Shown: positions 27,201 through 38,156 of the stretch, in pieces | Position numbering within the stretch: position 1 is the stretch's first letter | How the letters are laid out: every line of letters starts with the position of its first letter | Assembly (NCBI RefSeq): GCF_010692325.1 | Contig: NZ_JAAHHW010000052.1 | Coordinates: forward strand, 1 to 42,010 | Source of the DNA: Moorena sp. SIO3I8 | GTDB lineage: Bacteria; Cyanobacteriota; Cyanobacteriia; Cyanobacteriales; Coleofasciculaceae | Length of the DNA stretch: 42,010 bases | Reading direction: 5' to 3' | Position numbers and translations under genes: made by a program | Notes under the pieces: generated by a model | Databases searched by the model: none | What the model saw: only the letters and a program-made list of their open reading frames with translations | Told to the model about the DNA's origin: nothing

Positions 27201-27857
27201 AGCGGTTCAGGTAGCTAGATAGAGAGGACTTAAATGGCGAAATGGAGACGAGTAAATCGTATTGGTTCAGGTAGCACCTGTACTGGATCGGCAGGCAGGT
27301 CGAAACTCCTATGCCATATCCTCCCTACAGCATCCCCCTTCTTGATGGGCGTAGCGTGCCCATAGCGTAACCCTCTTGGCTTGCTCTTAAATCCCCCCTA
27401 TACCCTCTTTTAAAACCCCCTTCGGCTAAAAGGGGTTTTAAAAGAGGAGTCTATGCCATTTAAATCACGAGGGAAGTAAGACTTGCTTACTCTCGCAGAA
27501 GACCTACCATAGCCTTCCGTACTCTTGGTAGAGTCCGGCAAGGTCTAGCTCCTGCGACATCTGCTATACACTCCGGTAACCCTTACTTTTCGAGAAGGGC
27601 TACCTTTCAATAACACTTATTCTCTAGCCTTCACCCAACCCCTTAGAAATACGAAAAGTATTACTCTTCGAGCATCCCTAAGGGTTACTTCCTAAGGGCT
27701 ATGCCCTACGGGGAGAGCTATGGTCATGACGGGGTATAGCAGCGGAGGCTACGCTATTCAATTAACGGGGGAGCAAGGGGGCTAGACATGGATCATGAGG
27801 AAAAATCACGCCAATGCCTTATTCCCTTGTTTAGGAATCCCGATGTAGCCAGAATCG

Positions 27858-27899
27858 ATATCTACATATCAATATCTACATATCAATATCTACATATCA
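27858..27899. repeat. 14-bp tandem repeat, three copies
   Basis: Three exact copies of ATATCTACATATCA, followed by a partial unit. The 14-bp period does not preserve a reading frame, arguing against coding constraint. Confidence 0.85.
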
Positions 27900-28286
27900 A
27901 TACTGACCGAGGTACAGCTGTTGCCTTTTTTATCCCTGGGGCAACAGGGTACCTTATACATAATATCTCAAAAAAATTAAAATATTGCAACAAAAATACA
28001 ATTAAGTATATTGACGGAAATCTTTCATCTGACAGATCGTGCGCAAGAGCTCCCACTACCTTGCTACGGACAAAAAAAAGGCGGGATCGCCTTCATAGTC
28101 TTGATCTCCGGTTTGCGTAGTTGAGTCAGTCAAGAGTGTAGCCCTGATGGGGATCATGGTTAATCATAATTAAAGCTAAAGATAAGTGGTGGTATAATAA
28201 GGATAAGCAATAATAAAGTTGGCTACTAACAGCTAGCTTTACCCCAATAAATATGGCTAGTAACAGCTTTACACCTTAAGAAATAA

Positions 28287-28358
28287 GGACACCTTAAGAA
28301 ATAAGCTGTAGAAAGCCATCTTGGACACCTTAAGAAATAAGCTGTAGAAAGCCATCTT
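28287..28358. repeat. 36-bp tandem repeat, two copies, upstream of the ABC operon
   Basis: Two identical 36-bp units (28287-28322, 28323-28358), each holding ACCTTAAGAAATAAG and GTAGAAAGCCATCTT. A third partial copy (ACACCTTAAGAAATAAGG) starts at 28271. They end about 125 bases before the binding-protein gene. They could be duplicated operator DNA or a neutral expansion. Confidence 0.75.
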
Positions 28359-28484
28359 GGATGTCGAGTTATCTCAAGAACCATATCTTCATCTGTATTT
28401 ACTAAATATTTCTAGGTATATAGCCACCTCCTCAGACGGGAAATAAGTTTTCCAGGGGAGGTGCCCTTGCCGTCCTTACTTATC

Positions 28485-29747
28485 ATGAAGCAAATCCTTT
28501 CGAGATGTCTAATTTTACTATCTCTAATTCTGTTCCTAACTGGCTGTAGCCGCAGTATCGCCAGTGACATTTCTACTGTGACCCTCAGCGGCTGGCAGAG
28601 CAGCCCGAAGGAAAAACAGCTCCTTGAGCAGGTACTGAGGGAGTTTGAAGCATCACATCCTGGCAGAAAAGTCAAGTTTGAAGTGATCACTGACCAATAT
28701 ATGGATGTCATTAAGACTCGGTTGATTGGTGATGCTGCTCCTGATGTCTTCTATGTAGACGCCCTAGATGCTCCCTTACTCATGACTCATGGCGTTTTGG
28801 AGCCTCTTGATGATTACATCACTGAGGACCAGGACCTAGATTTAGATGACTTGGCTCCCCATCTCTCGGAAGCCTTCCAATCCGATGGCAAAACCTACGG
28901 ATTGCCTAAGGATTTTACAACCCTTGCCCTTTTCTACAATCAAAAATATTTCGATCAACTCAGTATAAGCAACCCTCCCCAAACCTGGGAAGAGTTAGAG
29001 GACTATGCCAAAAAATTGACCAGGGATACAACTCACAATGGCAGGGTTGACATATATGGATTAGGGATCACGCCAGAACTCTCTCGTCACTACTTCATGA
29101 TCAAAGCCTTTGGCGGTGAGTTAGTTGACCAAAAAGGCGAGGCTGTCTTCGCGACTCGGCAAAGTCTATCAGGTCTAACACCTTTGATGGATATGTATCG
29201 AGAAAACCATTCTGCTGCCATACCGTCAGACGTTGGAGCTAGTTCTGGGAGCGAAATGTTTGGCCAAGGGAAGGCAGCAATGGTTATTGAAGGTAGCTAT
29301 GCGATTCCTTACCTACAACAGACATTTCCCAAAATTGAGTTTGCCACTGCGGAAGTTCCCAGTATTGGTAACCACAAAGGCAGCATGGTTTATACCGTTG
29401 CTTATGTCATGAACAAGCAAGCTAAAAATAAAGAGGCTGCCTGGGAACTGATTTCTTATTTGACTGGCAAGGAAGGAATGAAAGCTTGGGCGAACGGAGG
29501 ATTGGCAATCCCGGCTCGGAAATCAGTCATATCAGAACTTGGCTATGAACAAAATCCTCTTTACACCCCCTTTATTGCTGGTGCTGACTACGCCACGATT
29601 TGGCAAGAGGATGAAAAATTGCCAATATTTATGACCCATTTCGACAATCAGTTTCTTAGTGCTTTACTGGGTGAGCAATCCTTGAAGTCAGCCATGAAAA
29701 AAGCACAACAAACTGCTAACAAAGAAATTCAAGCGAGTAACTACTAA
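28485..29747 (+). CDS. Sugar ABC transporter substrate-binding lipoprotein (family 1)
   Basis: A 420-residue periplasmic binding protein with a lipoprotein signal: MKQILSRC, a hydrophobic core and lipobox LTGC (C21 lipidated). The mature part shows the family 1 pattern: VTLSGWQSSPKEKQLLEQVL, DVFYVDALDAPLLMTHGVLE, YGLPKDFTTLALFYNQKYFD, AWELISYLTGKEGMKAWAN. It would capture an oligosaccharide or polyol outside the membrane. I chose the ATG at 28485; a GTG at 28461 directly after AGGGGAG is possible but would add eight residues before the signal peptide. It leads an operon with the two permeases, three bases away from the next gene. Confidence 0.92.
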   Translation: MKQILSRCLILLSLILFLTGCSRSIASDISTVTLSGWQSSPKEKQLLEQVLREFEASHPGRKVKFEVITDQYMDVIKTRLIGDAAPDVFYVDALDAPLLMTHGVLEPLDDYITEDQDLDLDDLAPHLSEAFQSDGKTYGLPKDFTTLALFYNQKYFDQLSISNPPQTWEELEDYAKKLTRDTTHNGRVDIYGLGITPELSRHYFMIKAFGGELVDQKGEAVFATRQSLSGLTPLMDMYRENHSAAIPSDVGASSGSEMFGQGKAAMVIEGSYAIPYLQQTFPKIEFATAEVPSIGNHKGSMVYTVAYVMNKQAKNKEAAWELISYLTGKEGMKAWANGGLAIPARKSVISELGYEQNPLYTPFIAGADYATIWQEDEKLPIFMTHFDNQFLSALLGEQSLKSAMKKAQQTANKEIQASNY

Positions 29748-29750
29748 CAA

Positions 29751-30707
29751 ATGTCACTAGCTAAAGCTAAACTTGGAGTTGACCAAAACGTCAAATCGAG
29801 GGATGTCATATTGAAGAGATTTTGGCAGAAAGCCAAAGTTAGGGAAGCTATATCTGGCTACCTCTTCATGGCTCCTACTATTCTAGTTTTAGGAACCTTT
29901 TTGATTGCACCAATTATCTATGCAATCTTCCTTTCATTCCATAAGGTTGAAATTTTAGGAGGGCTGAGTTATCGATTTGTTGAGTTAAAAAATTTCCTTC
30001 GTACCTTTGACGATGAGCGAGTTTGGATTGCGCTAAAAAATACAATTGAGTATGTCATTATTGTTGTTCCTTGTCAAACAATCCTGGCTCTGGTTTTAGC
30101 TCTAGTCCTAAATAAAGAAATTAAAGGAAAAAAATGGTTTAGGATTATTTTCTTTCTCCCCACTGTCACTTCTTCAGCAGTTTTAACCCTAATATTTATC
30201 TGGATTTATAATTCTAATGGTCTACTTAATGGATTACTAGACTTTTTTGGTTTACCAACCTACAACTGGCTAGGAGACCCAAGCGTGGCTCTCAAATCCA
30301 TTATGATTATGAATATTTGGTCTACAGCACCGTTTTTCATGGTGATTTACCTGGCTGCGCTACAAGATATACCTAGATCCGTTTATGAGGCGGCAAAACT
30401 CGATGGTGCCAATGAGTTCGATCAGTTCATAAATATTACCGTGCCTTTACTCAAACCAGTTACATTTTTCGTTATGGTTATGGGTATCATTGGCACGTTT
30501 CAGTTATTCGACCAGTCTTACATCTTCTCGGGTGGCACCGGTGGTCCAAACAACTCAACCCTGACGGTTGTGCTTCTGATCTACCAGTATGCGTTTAGAA
30601 GTCTGGATATGGGTTACGCCGCTGCACTGGCATTAATGTTAGCTGGTGTAATTCTAGTGACAACACTGATTCAACGCGGCTTCTTTAGAGAAGAAAAAGC
30701 GAATTAG
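29751..30707 (+). CDS. Sugar ABC transporter permease, MalF/UgpA type
   Basis: A 318-residue inner-membrane protein with six predicted helices, starting after a basic N-terminal 35 residues (GYLFMAPTILVLGTFLIAPI). The EAA loop that contacts the ATPase is YEAAKLDGANEFDQFINITV followed by PLLKP. It pairs with the next gene's product to form the translocation channel. The ATG is three bases after the stop of the binding-protein gene, indicating coupled translation. Confidence 0.92.
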   Translation: MSLAKAKLGVDQNVKSRDVILKRFWQKAKVREAISGYLFMAPTILVLGTFLIAPIIYAIFLSFHKVEILGGLSYRFVELKNFLRTFDDERVWIALKNTIEYVIIVVPCQTILALVLALVLNKEIKGKKWFRIIFFLPTVTSSAVLTLIFIWIYNSNGLLNGLLDFFGLPTYNWLGDPSVALKSIMIMNIWSTAPFFMVIYLAALQDIPRSVYEAAKLDGANEFDQFINITVPLLKPVTFFVMVMGIIGTFQLFDQSYIFSGGTGGPNNSTLTVVLLIYQYAFRSLDMGYAAALALMLAGVILVTTLIQRGFFREEKAN

Positions 30708-30721
30708 GAGATCAAAGAAGA

Positions 30722-31549
30722 GTGAATAATTTTCGTTGGATCAGAGGGATATTTTATGGCATTCTTATCCTCTATGCCATTATTACGTTTTTACCTTTTG
30801 CTTGGGCTTTATCAGCCTCCTTTAAACCCCTTGAGGAAATTATCGCTGGCGGGTTGAATTTTATACCCCATGATTTTACCTTCGATAACTACCGCAATAT
30901 TTTCATTGAATCCCCTTTGTTTGGGCGCTGGTTTTTAAACAGTGTCTTGGTTGGTGTTTGTGTAACAGGCTTGAATATTATATTTAACTCAATGGCAGGT
31001 TATGCCTTAGCCAGAGTTAAGTTTCCAGGTAATTCATTATTGTTGGGAATAATCTTGGCAGTTTTGATGATTCCTGGACAAGTCACCCTAATTCCTGGTT
31101 ATTTAATCTTAAAGTCTTTGGGATGGCTGAATACCTACCAAGGATTGATTGTACCGAGTGCAGTGAATGCCACCTTTATTTTTATGATGCGGCAGTTCTT
31201 TATCAATTTTCCTAAGGAACTTGAAGAGGCTGCTGCCTTGGATGGATTAAGTCGCTGGGAAACCTTTTGGCAGGTTGTCCTGCCTTTAGCCAAGCCAGCT
31301 TTGGCAGCACAAGCGATCTTTATTTTTATGGGGTCTTGGAATAATTTCTTAATGCCCCTAATGATTACCTCTGACCCAGGAATGTTTACGCTTCCCTTAG
31401 GTTTAAATACCTTTAAGGGGCAATACATTAGTTATTGGAACTACATTATGGCAGCCTCAATGGTCTTTACTATACCGGCTTTGGGGATTTACGCCTTCTT
31501 CAATCGTTACTTTATCTCTGGGGTAACATTTACTGGCTCTAAAGGATGA
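30722..31549 (+). CDS. Sugar ABC transporter permease, MalG/UgpE type
   Basis: A 275-residue permease with six helices, beginning with a GTG codon preceded by GGAGATCAAAGAA. EAA motif EEAAALDGLSRWETFWQVVL followed by PLAKP; other family signs are FLPFAWALSASFKPLEEI and the C-terminal FNRYFISGVTFTGSKG. It completes the transporter pair. No ATP-binding subunit gene follows: a terminator comes 90 bases downstream. The ATPase must be encoded elsewhere, as is known for MsmK/GgtA-type shared subunits. Confidence 0.92.
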   Translation: MNNFRWIRGIFYGILILYAIITFLPFAWALSASFKPLEEIIAGGLNFIPHDFTFDNYRNIFIESPLFGRWFLNSVLVGVCVTGLNIIFNSMAGYALARVKFPGNSLLLGIILAVLMIPGQVTLIPGYLILKSLGWLNTYQGLIVPSAVNATFIFMMRQFFINFPKELEEAAALDGLSRWETFWQVVLPLAKPALAAQAIFIFMGSWNNFLMPLMITSDPGMFTLPLGLNTFKGQYISYWNYIMAASMVFTIPALGIYAFFNRYFISGVTFTGSKG

Positions 31550-31638
31550 GCTGGTGAAAGGGTAAAGGGTCAAGTCCCACTACACACAGAGAAACGGATA
31601 TGCCAATGGCAAGGTCAAGAGCTTCCCGCTTTTAATGC

Positions 31639-31680
31639 AGCGAGGTCTTGGGGGTAACCCCAAGACCTCGCTTTTGTTTT
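31639..31680 (+). terminator. Rho-independent terminator of the sugar ABC operon
   Basis: Perfect 15-bp arms AGCGAGGTCTTGGGG/CCCCAAGACCTCGCT with a GTAA loop, followed by TTTGTTTT. It lies 90 bases after the last permease stop codon. The downstream HAD gene is on the opposite strand. Confidence 0.9.
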
Positions 31681-31790
31681 CGTCAACCTGTGAATTTTTG
31701 GAAGATTGACTATTGACTTTGACTTTTAACCTCAAGGACTCTCAACCTTGGCCTTTTGGCCACGGGTGCGCGTTCAACTATTAACAACCA

Positions 31791-32612
31791 TTAACCCTGA
31801 TGTAGTATTTCCTGAATCTGTTCAGGAGTCAGCTGCTCAACATTATCAAAAACCACTGTTGCACCAGCAGCTTTTAGCCTCTCTCCATAAGCCTCCCGGT
31901 GTTGTGGTATCTCCTGCACATGAGGGGGTAAAATACCTACCCCAACCCAAACTCGTTCTGGATGAGAGTCTCTGGCTTTTTCAACAGTGTACATGTCAGC
32001 AACTGTGTCACCAACGTAGATAACTGGCAATTCCACCTTAACTTGATGCTCCTGTTCTAGCTGTAGAACTACGGCAAACAGTCCTGTAGGGTCAGGCTTA
32101 CCAGGGGCATCCTCCATCGCAATTAGGACAGGCCGTTCGAGACCGAGTCGTCCTTCTAGGGCATAGTTCGCTTCCTGTCGTGTTGCGCCACTGAAAAAAC
32201 CCCAAGGAATCCCTGCTGTGGTCAAACTCTCTAAATAACTGGGTTGTAACAATAACGGTTCGTCACAAATGTACCCAGTCCAATGGTTGGGATCTGTTCC
32301 TCGATAGCGAGAATTGAAAAAATCAACAAGGGCTTCATAGTCGAGAGAAAAATGGGATCTCGTTTTTCCTTGAGCCTCAAAGTACCGATAAATTAATTCT
32401 CGCGATGCCTCCCAGTCGTTATTCCATAGCCCTTCTGATTTGAGTTGGTCAATCTCTACCATCGTGGGTCGATAGGCACCACCAGTGTAATGGTCTACCG
32501 TATCTGCGATCGCTCTACGGTAAGAACCACTAACGTCACGCACCACGCCGTCAATGTCGAACACCACTATGGCATTAAAGTTAGGAATAAATGTTTCTGA
32601 ACTAGGCATCAT
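31791..32612 (-). CDS. HAD-superfamily (subfamily IA) phosphatase
   Basis: A 273-residue hydrolase. Motif I is VVFDIDGVVRD with the nucleophile and acid/base Asp pair, motif II is at FFSGATR, motif III is the Lys in EDAPGKPDP, and motif IV is VIYVGDTVADMYTV. The cap between motifs I and II is helical (SYRRAIADTVDHYTGG). It resembles a HAD-IA group of unknown substrate found mainly in cyanobacteria. Starts: ATG at 32612 or 32609; a TTG at 32636 is also in frame. No operon partner. Confidence 0.85.
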   Translation of the reverse strand: MMPSSETFIPNFNAIVVFDIDGVVRDVSGSYRRAIADTVDHYTGGAYRPTMVEIDQLKSEGLWNNDWEASRELIYRYFEAQGKTRSHFSLDYEALVDFFNSRYRGTDPNHWTGYICDEPLLLQPSYLESLTTAGIPWGFFSGATRQEANYALEGRLGLERPVLIAMEDAPGKPDPTGLFAVVLQLEQEHQVKVELPVIYVGDTVADMYTVEKARDSHPERVWVGVGILPPHVQEIPQHREAYGERLKAAGATVVFDNVEQLTPEQIQEILHQG

Positions 32613-32783
32613 GCACGCTTGGGCTAGTTGAGCCAATATTGCTGATCAGCACCAATACTACCAACTATTTAACTACAAACCTATCCCTGAATCTTGATCA
32701 AGAACAGTCTTCTTGCGCTAAAATCATCAATTGTACAATAGATTATAGTTAAAGATAACCTGGGATATCTGAGGGAGGCCTGA

Positions 32784-33083
32784 TTGTCAAAATTTCTATT
32801 AAAAGTTCTCTGGCTAGATGAGAATGTAGCCCTGGCAGTTGATCAAATTGTCGGCAAAGGCACCAGCCCATTAACTTGTTACTTTTTCTGGCCCCGGAAC
32901 GATGCCTGGGAACAGCTCAAGGATGAGATGGAAGCCAAACACTGGATTACTGAAGCTGATCGCATTGAAATCCTCAACAAAGCCACTGAAGTAATTAACT
33001 ACTGGCAAGAGGAAGGTAGGCGTAGACCTATGTCTGAGGCTCAGGCTAAGTTCCCGGAAGTCGTTTTTACTGGTAGTGCTTAA
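32784..33083 (+). CDS. PSRP-3/Ycf65 family small-subunit ribosomal protein
   Basis: A 99-residue protein: [53 protein letters not shown] and [10 protein letters not shown] are the hallmark segments of PSRP-3 (Ycf65, also cS23), a 30S subunit protein confined to cyanobacteria and plastids. The start is TTG with a GAGGGAGG ribosome-binding site at about 7 bases; there is no upstream ATG in frame. It stands alone between the HAD gene and the atp operon. Confidence 0.92.
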   Translation: MSKFLLKVLWLDENVALAVDQIVGKGTSPLTCYFFWPRNDAWEQLKDEMEAKHWITEADRIEILNKATEVINYWQEEGRRRPMSEAQAKFPEVVFTGSA

Positions 33084-33239
33084 TCCAGCCTTGCTGATTA
33101 ATCTAATGATTGAGGGGAATTGGTAACTGACCAATCATCTGACCTTAGTTGAGATGATTCCTTAGTTGAAGAACGTCCTTAATTCAACCCCCTTAATCCA
33201 AGTAACAGACTGACCGTGACCAACTCCAGAAGCTCCCCT

Positions 33240-33259
33240 ACCCCCCTGTTTCGGGGGGT
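33240..33259 (-). terminator. GC-rich hairpin downstream of atpC
   Basis: ACCCCCC/GGGGGGT arms with a 6-base loop, about 75 bases beyond the atpC stop codon, with further CTCC/GGAG pairing outside. There is no T-run on either side, so termination is only a guess. Confidence 0.35.
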
Positions 33260-33335
33260 GTGGAGAGCGCGGAGCTTATAGGGTTTAAATCCCTTGCTTA
33301 CTTCGTTTACGGGGTTAGAAGTTACCGTTGCGTTA

Positions 33336-33746
33336 CTACACCATGCCACCAGCAGCTTGAAAGCGAGCACGGGCTTTCTTATAGGCTTGAGTTGCTTGGA
33401 TTTTTTCTTGGGTATTCTCCTCGTTTTGAAGTTCTTCTAGACGAGCTTTTGCTTCGTTGAACTCAACACCTGCAGCATCCTTGTCAATTTCATCTTTGGA
33501 CTCAGCACCATTGACAAGAATCGTCACTTCATTATCTTCAACTTCCACAAATCCACCCATAAGAGCAATTGGTATCCACTCTTTGTCTGAACGAATTCGC
33601 ATCACACCAGTATCCAGCGCTGATAACAGAGGAGCATGATCACTCAATATCCCAAGCTGACCGGTGGTGCTGGGTAAAATTATTTCCTGTGCTTGGTCAT
33701 CCCAGACGGTTTTGTCGGGAGCAATAATACGAACAGTTAAAGCCAT
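33336..33746 (-). CDS. atpC: ATP synthase epsilon subunit
   Basis: A 136-residue F1 central-stalk subunit: [58 protein letters not shown] and the C-terminal two-helix part ([20 protein letters not shown]) that can inhibit ATP hydrolysis. The family start is MALTV at 33746; four extra codons upstream are in frame. Transcribed after atpD as in other cyanobacteria (called atpE in older cyanobacterial use). Unusually, 461 bases of repeats separate the two genes. Confidence 0.95.
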   Translation of the reverse strand: MALTVRIIAPDKTVWDDQAQEIILPSTTGQLGILSDHAPLLSALDTGVMRIRSDKEWIPIALMGGFVEVEDNEVTILVNGAESKDEIDKDAAGVEFNEAKARLEELQNEENTQEKIQATQAYKKARARFQAAGGMV

Positions 33747-34207
33747 CAGCAGAATCAATTGTGTTTGTTGGACTTTGGCAGTTTAGCAGGTTGAAAGTTA
33801 CAGGTTACAGGTTAACTGGTTGAAGGTTAATTGTTACAGGTTAATTGTTACAGGTTAATTGTTACAGGTTACAGGTTAACTGGTTGAAGGTTACTAGGTT
33901 GCTGGTTACTGGTTACTGGTTACTGGTTACTGGTTACTGGTTACTAGGTTGCTGTTTAAATACCAAACCTTGGCCTTTCGGCCACGCTACGCGAACAACC
34001 TTGATAACCTTGGCCTTTCGGCCACGCTACGCGAACAACCTTGATAACCTTCAACCTTCAACCTTGATAACCTTCAACCTTCAACCTTGATAACCTTCAA
34101 CCTTCAACCTTGATAACCTTCAACCTTCAACCTTGATAACCTTCAACCTTCAACCTTGATAACCTTCAACCTTCAACCTTGATAACCTTATTAGCATCAA
34201 ACCTGAC
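33747..34207. repeat. Inverted tandem-repeat arrays filling the atpD-atpC spacer
   Basis: Three blocks: (1) 33786-33955, heptamer-like GGTTACT/GGTTACA/GGTTAAT runs including GGTTGAAGGTTA twice (33818, 33882); (2) 33968-34047, two exact 40-bp copies, each with GGCCTTTCGGCC and CACGCTACGCGAAC; (3) from 34039, seven 23-bp units containing CCTTGATAACCTTCAACC. Blocks 1 and 3 are complementary (GGTTGAAGGTTA against TAACCTTCAACC), so the transcript could fold into a long stem between atpD and atpC. The small frame at 33845-34090 is made of these repeats. Confidence 0.85.
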
Positions 34208-35974
<1,767 letters not shown>

Positions 35975-36289
35975 TTACTCTTCTTCGTCTTGAGTGAAGC
36001 GTTGGTATTCTTCCTTTAGTAGTTTTTCCTTAACTCGTCGGATGGGTAGATTAGCAATTAGTGCTGTTGCCCGTTGGTTGCTTTCTAAGGAAAACTCTGA
36101 CCCATCGGGATCAATCTCAACGTAGCGAGAGACCACCTCCAGGATGTCTTGCCGCATCGACTCCACCATTTTAGGACTCAGGTCAGAGCGATCGTGGGCA
36201 ATTACCAGTTGGAGGCGGCGCTTAGCCTCCTCACGGCTGCTTTGAGCACTCCTCCAGGAAAAAAGTTGTTCTAGAATTTCGATAATCAT
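35975..36289 (-). CDS. minE: Cell-division topological specificity factor MinE
   Basis: A 104-residue protein. The N-terminus [13 protein letters not shown] is the membrane-binding amphipathic helix, followed by [15 protein letters not shown], the MinD-contact strand/helix, and the dimerisation domain ([19 protein letters not shown]). It stimulates MinD ATPase and restricts MinCD away from midcell. It follows minD by 91 bases in the same direction, completing a minC-minD-minE order. Confidence 0.95.
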   Translation of the reverse strand: MIIEILEQLFSWRSAQSSREEAKRRLQLVIAHDRSDLSPKMVESMRQDILEVVSRYVEIDPDGSEFSLESNQRATALIANLPIRRVKEKLLKEEYQRFTQDEEE

Positions 36290-36380
36290 GGGGCTTTTTG
36301 GAGTAGTGAATAATCACACAGGGGGAGAAGGAAGAGGCTCTTTGGCAAAACTAGTTGTTGGCAATTCACAATGTAAAACC

Positions 36381-37175
36381 TTATCTGAACAGGCGGCGTA
36401 AGCGGCTGATTAGGTTGTCGTGTTCTGCCATCAGGTCGAGGAAGGAAATATTTGCACCTTCTAAGCGTGCAGCAATGTTTTCAATGGCAATTCCAGGCAG
36501 GGTTTTCTTTTCTGATAAGATCAAGGGTTCTCCCTGATTACTGGAGACAATCACCCGTTCGTCATCAGGGATAACACCAATTAGGGGAATAGCAAGAATT
36601 TCTTGGACATCTTGAACTGACATCATTTGATCCGCTTTTACCATTGTGGCTTTCAGGCGGTTGACAATTAAGCGGGTCTGCTTGATTCCTTCCGCTTCCA
36701 GTAAGCCAATAACTCGGTCAGCATCCCGCACTGAGGTAATCTCTGGTGTAGCAACGATTAGGGCTTCAGTAGCTGCCGTAACTGCATTTTTAAACCCACT
36801 TTCGATTCCTGCTGGAGAGTCCACCAAGATGTACTCGTAATTCTTGGCTAACACCCCCAACAACTTTTTCATTTGGTTGGGGTTAACGGCTTCTTTGTTA
36901 CGACTTTGGGCTGCCGGTAACAGGACTAGTCCTTCCTGCCGTTTGTCTTTGACCAAAGCCTGGTCTAAGCGGCACTGACCTGTTAATACTTCAATAGCCG
37001 TGTAGACTACGCGATTTTCTAGTCCCAACAGCAGGTCTAAGTTTCTCAAACCAAAATCTGCATCCACTAAGGCAACTCGACGACCCAGACGAGCTAGGGC
37101 TAAACCTAGATTGGCGGTAATGGTAGTTTTACCCACCCCTCCTTTGCCAGAGGTGACAACAATAATTCGACTCAT
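36381..37175 (-). CDS. minD: Septum site-determining ATPase MinD
   Basis: A 264-residue deviant-Walker ATPase: SGKGGVGKTT with signature K11 and K16, VDADFGLRNLDLL, ILVDSPAGIE and ATPEITSVRDADRVIGLLE. The C-terminal amphipathic helix (DNLISRLRRLFR) is the membrane-targeting sequence. It recruits MinC to the membrane and is displaced by MinE. The ATG overlaps the stop codon of minC by four bases (ATGA), so the two are translationally coupled. Confidence 0.97.
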   Translation of the reverse strand: MSRIIVVTSGKGGVGKTTITANLGLALARLGRRVALVDADFGLRNLDLLLGLENRVVYTAIEVLTGQCRLDQALVKDKRQEGLVLLPAAQSRNKEAVNPNQMKKLLGVLAKNYEYILVDSPAGIESGFKNAVTAATEALIVATPEITSVRDADRVIGLLEAEGIKQTRLIVNRLKATMVKADQMMSVQDVQEILAIPLIGVIPDDERVIVSSNQGEPLILSEKKTLPGIAIENIAARLEGANISFLDLMAEHDNLISRLRRLFR

Positions 37176-37966
37176 GAATTCAACGACAAGTGGGTTTTAG
37201 CAACATCAGCAGCTCTAGCAATACGAATTCCAAGGGAAGTCACGTAAGCTACTTCAGGATAGTACTGAAGTGGCGGTGTCTCCGGTGCCCTAGCTACAGC
37301 ATCAGCAATCCGCAACTGGGTGGGTTCCATTTTTAATGCCATAATCCGACATTTTCGATTACCATTCGCACCGGCGTGGGCAATGCCTCGTAGATGCCCC
37401 CAAACTAAGATATCCCCAGCTGCAATCAATGCACCACCAGGGTTCAAGTCTCCTATTATAACAATAGTGCCAGGGTGACGAATCTCTATACCAGAACGCA
37501 CGGTCATTTGTAAGTACAGAGGTTCTGCGAGTAATTCAGTAGGTTGATCAATCTTTTGATTCAAAGAGTACTTAGGGGTTTCTTGTTCTACTGAGTACCC
37601 AGCAGCTGCAGCAGCCACAGCAGTTTGTCGGCGCGTGGTGTAGACTCGCTTTAGCCTTAACTGGACTTCCCCAAGGGCATCAGCGATCGCTTGTAGCTTC
37701 ATCCCATCCAGCAATTGATCCCCAGCCATCATATGGACACTGGATTCAGGCTGCCAAAAGCGCTCTCCAGCATTGAGGCGATGCTTGAATTGTTCCCATA
37801 GGTCCGACCAATTGGCAGTACTAGGGTTTTTAGTGGCTGGTGGCAAGATCAACAACAGCCGTTTCCCCTCACTTTTTAAGCGAACTTGCCCTTGGCAGTT
37901 AACTACCGAGTTGCGGTCGTCGGAAACCGTTGAAACTGGTGATGGTTGGGCAGAATCAGAAGTCAT
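37172..37966 (-). CDS. minC: Septum site-determining protein MinC
   Basis: The division inhibitor that antagonises FtsZ polymerisation. N-terminal domain: GQVRLKSEGKRLLLILPP followed by WSDLWEQFKHRLNAGERFW. A variable linker of about 50 residues follows, then the C-terminal beta-helix MinD-binding domain (VRSGIEIRHPGTIVIIGDLN, GGALIAAGDILVWGHLRGIA, RKCRIMALKMEPTQLRIAD). I take the ATG at 37966 (264 residues); an ATG at 38020 and a TTG at 38092 are in frame, but the extra residues look unconserved. First gene of minCDE; its end overlaps minD. Confidence 0.9.
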   Translation of the reverse strand: MTSDSAQPSPVSTVSDDRNSVVNCQGQVRLKSEGKRLLLILPPATKNPSTANWSDLWEQFKHRLNAGERFWQPESSVHMMAGDQLLDGMKLQAIADALGEVQLRLKRVYTTRRQTAVAAAAAGYSVEQETPKYSLNQKIDQPTELLAEPLYLQMTVRSGIEIRHPGTIVIIGDLNPGGALIAAGDILVWGHLRGIAHAGANGNRKCRIMALKMEPTQLRIADAVARAPETPPLQYYPEVAYVTSLGIRIARAADVAKTHLSLNS

Positions 37967-38156
37967 GCAACAAGGAGCTAGATTAGTTAACGCACCGAAG
38001 ATAGATTCTTCCGTGATCATACCTTCTTCAGCAAGTTCTGCTGGATAACTGTTGAGAATTTTAGCTAATGGTGGTGTAGGGCAAAAGGGCAAGATACTTA
38101 AATAGTGCTATTGCTCTGTCACCCCAGACCCACACTCGATATCCTGTCAAGCATTA

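Larger units (their letters stand above)
27201..28484. other. 1.3-kb gene-poor repeat region
   Basis: No convincing gene. It holds a strong hairpin with 15-bp arms CTCTTTTAAAACCCC/GGGGTTTTAAAAGAG (27405-27446), degenerate copies of small GC-rich repeats (27350-27375, 27640-27725), a 14-bp tandem repeat (27858-27899) and a 36-bp tandem repeat (28287-28358). Frames such as the one at 27788-28120 are built over the tandem repeats and look non-coding. The 3' end serves as the leader of the sugar ABC operon. Confidence 0.5.

Noticed and set aside
27788-28120. A 110-residue plus-strand frame
   Set aside because: Its middle is the 14-bp tandem repeat and the rest has no recognisable protein pattern or ribosome-binding site.
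33845-34090. An 81-residue frame in the atp spacer
   Set aside because: Encoded entirely by tandem repeats, antisense to the atp operon; the peptide is a run of LLVTGYW-type repeats.
33968-34190. Possible CRISPR array (regular 23- and 40-bp periods)
   Set aside because: Units abut without unique spacers, so these are plain tandem repeats.
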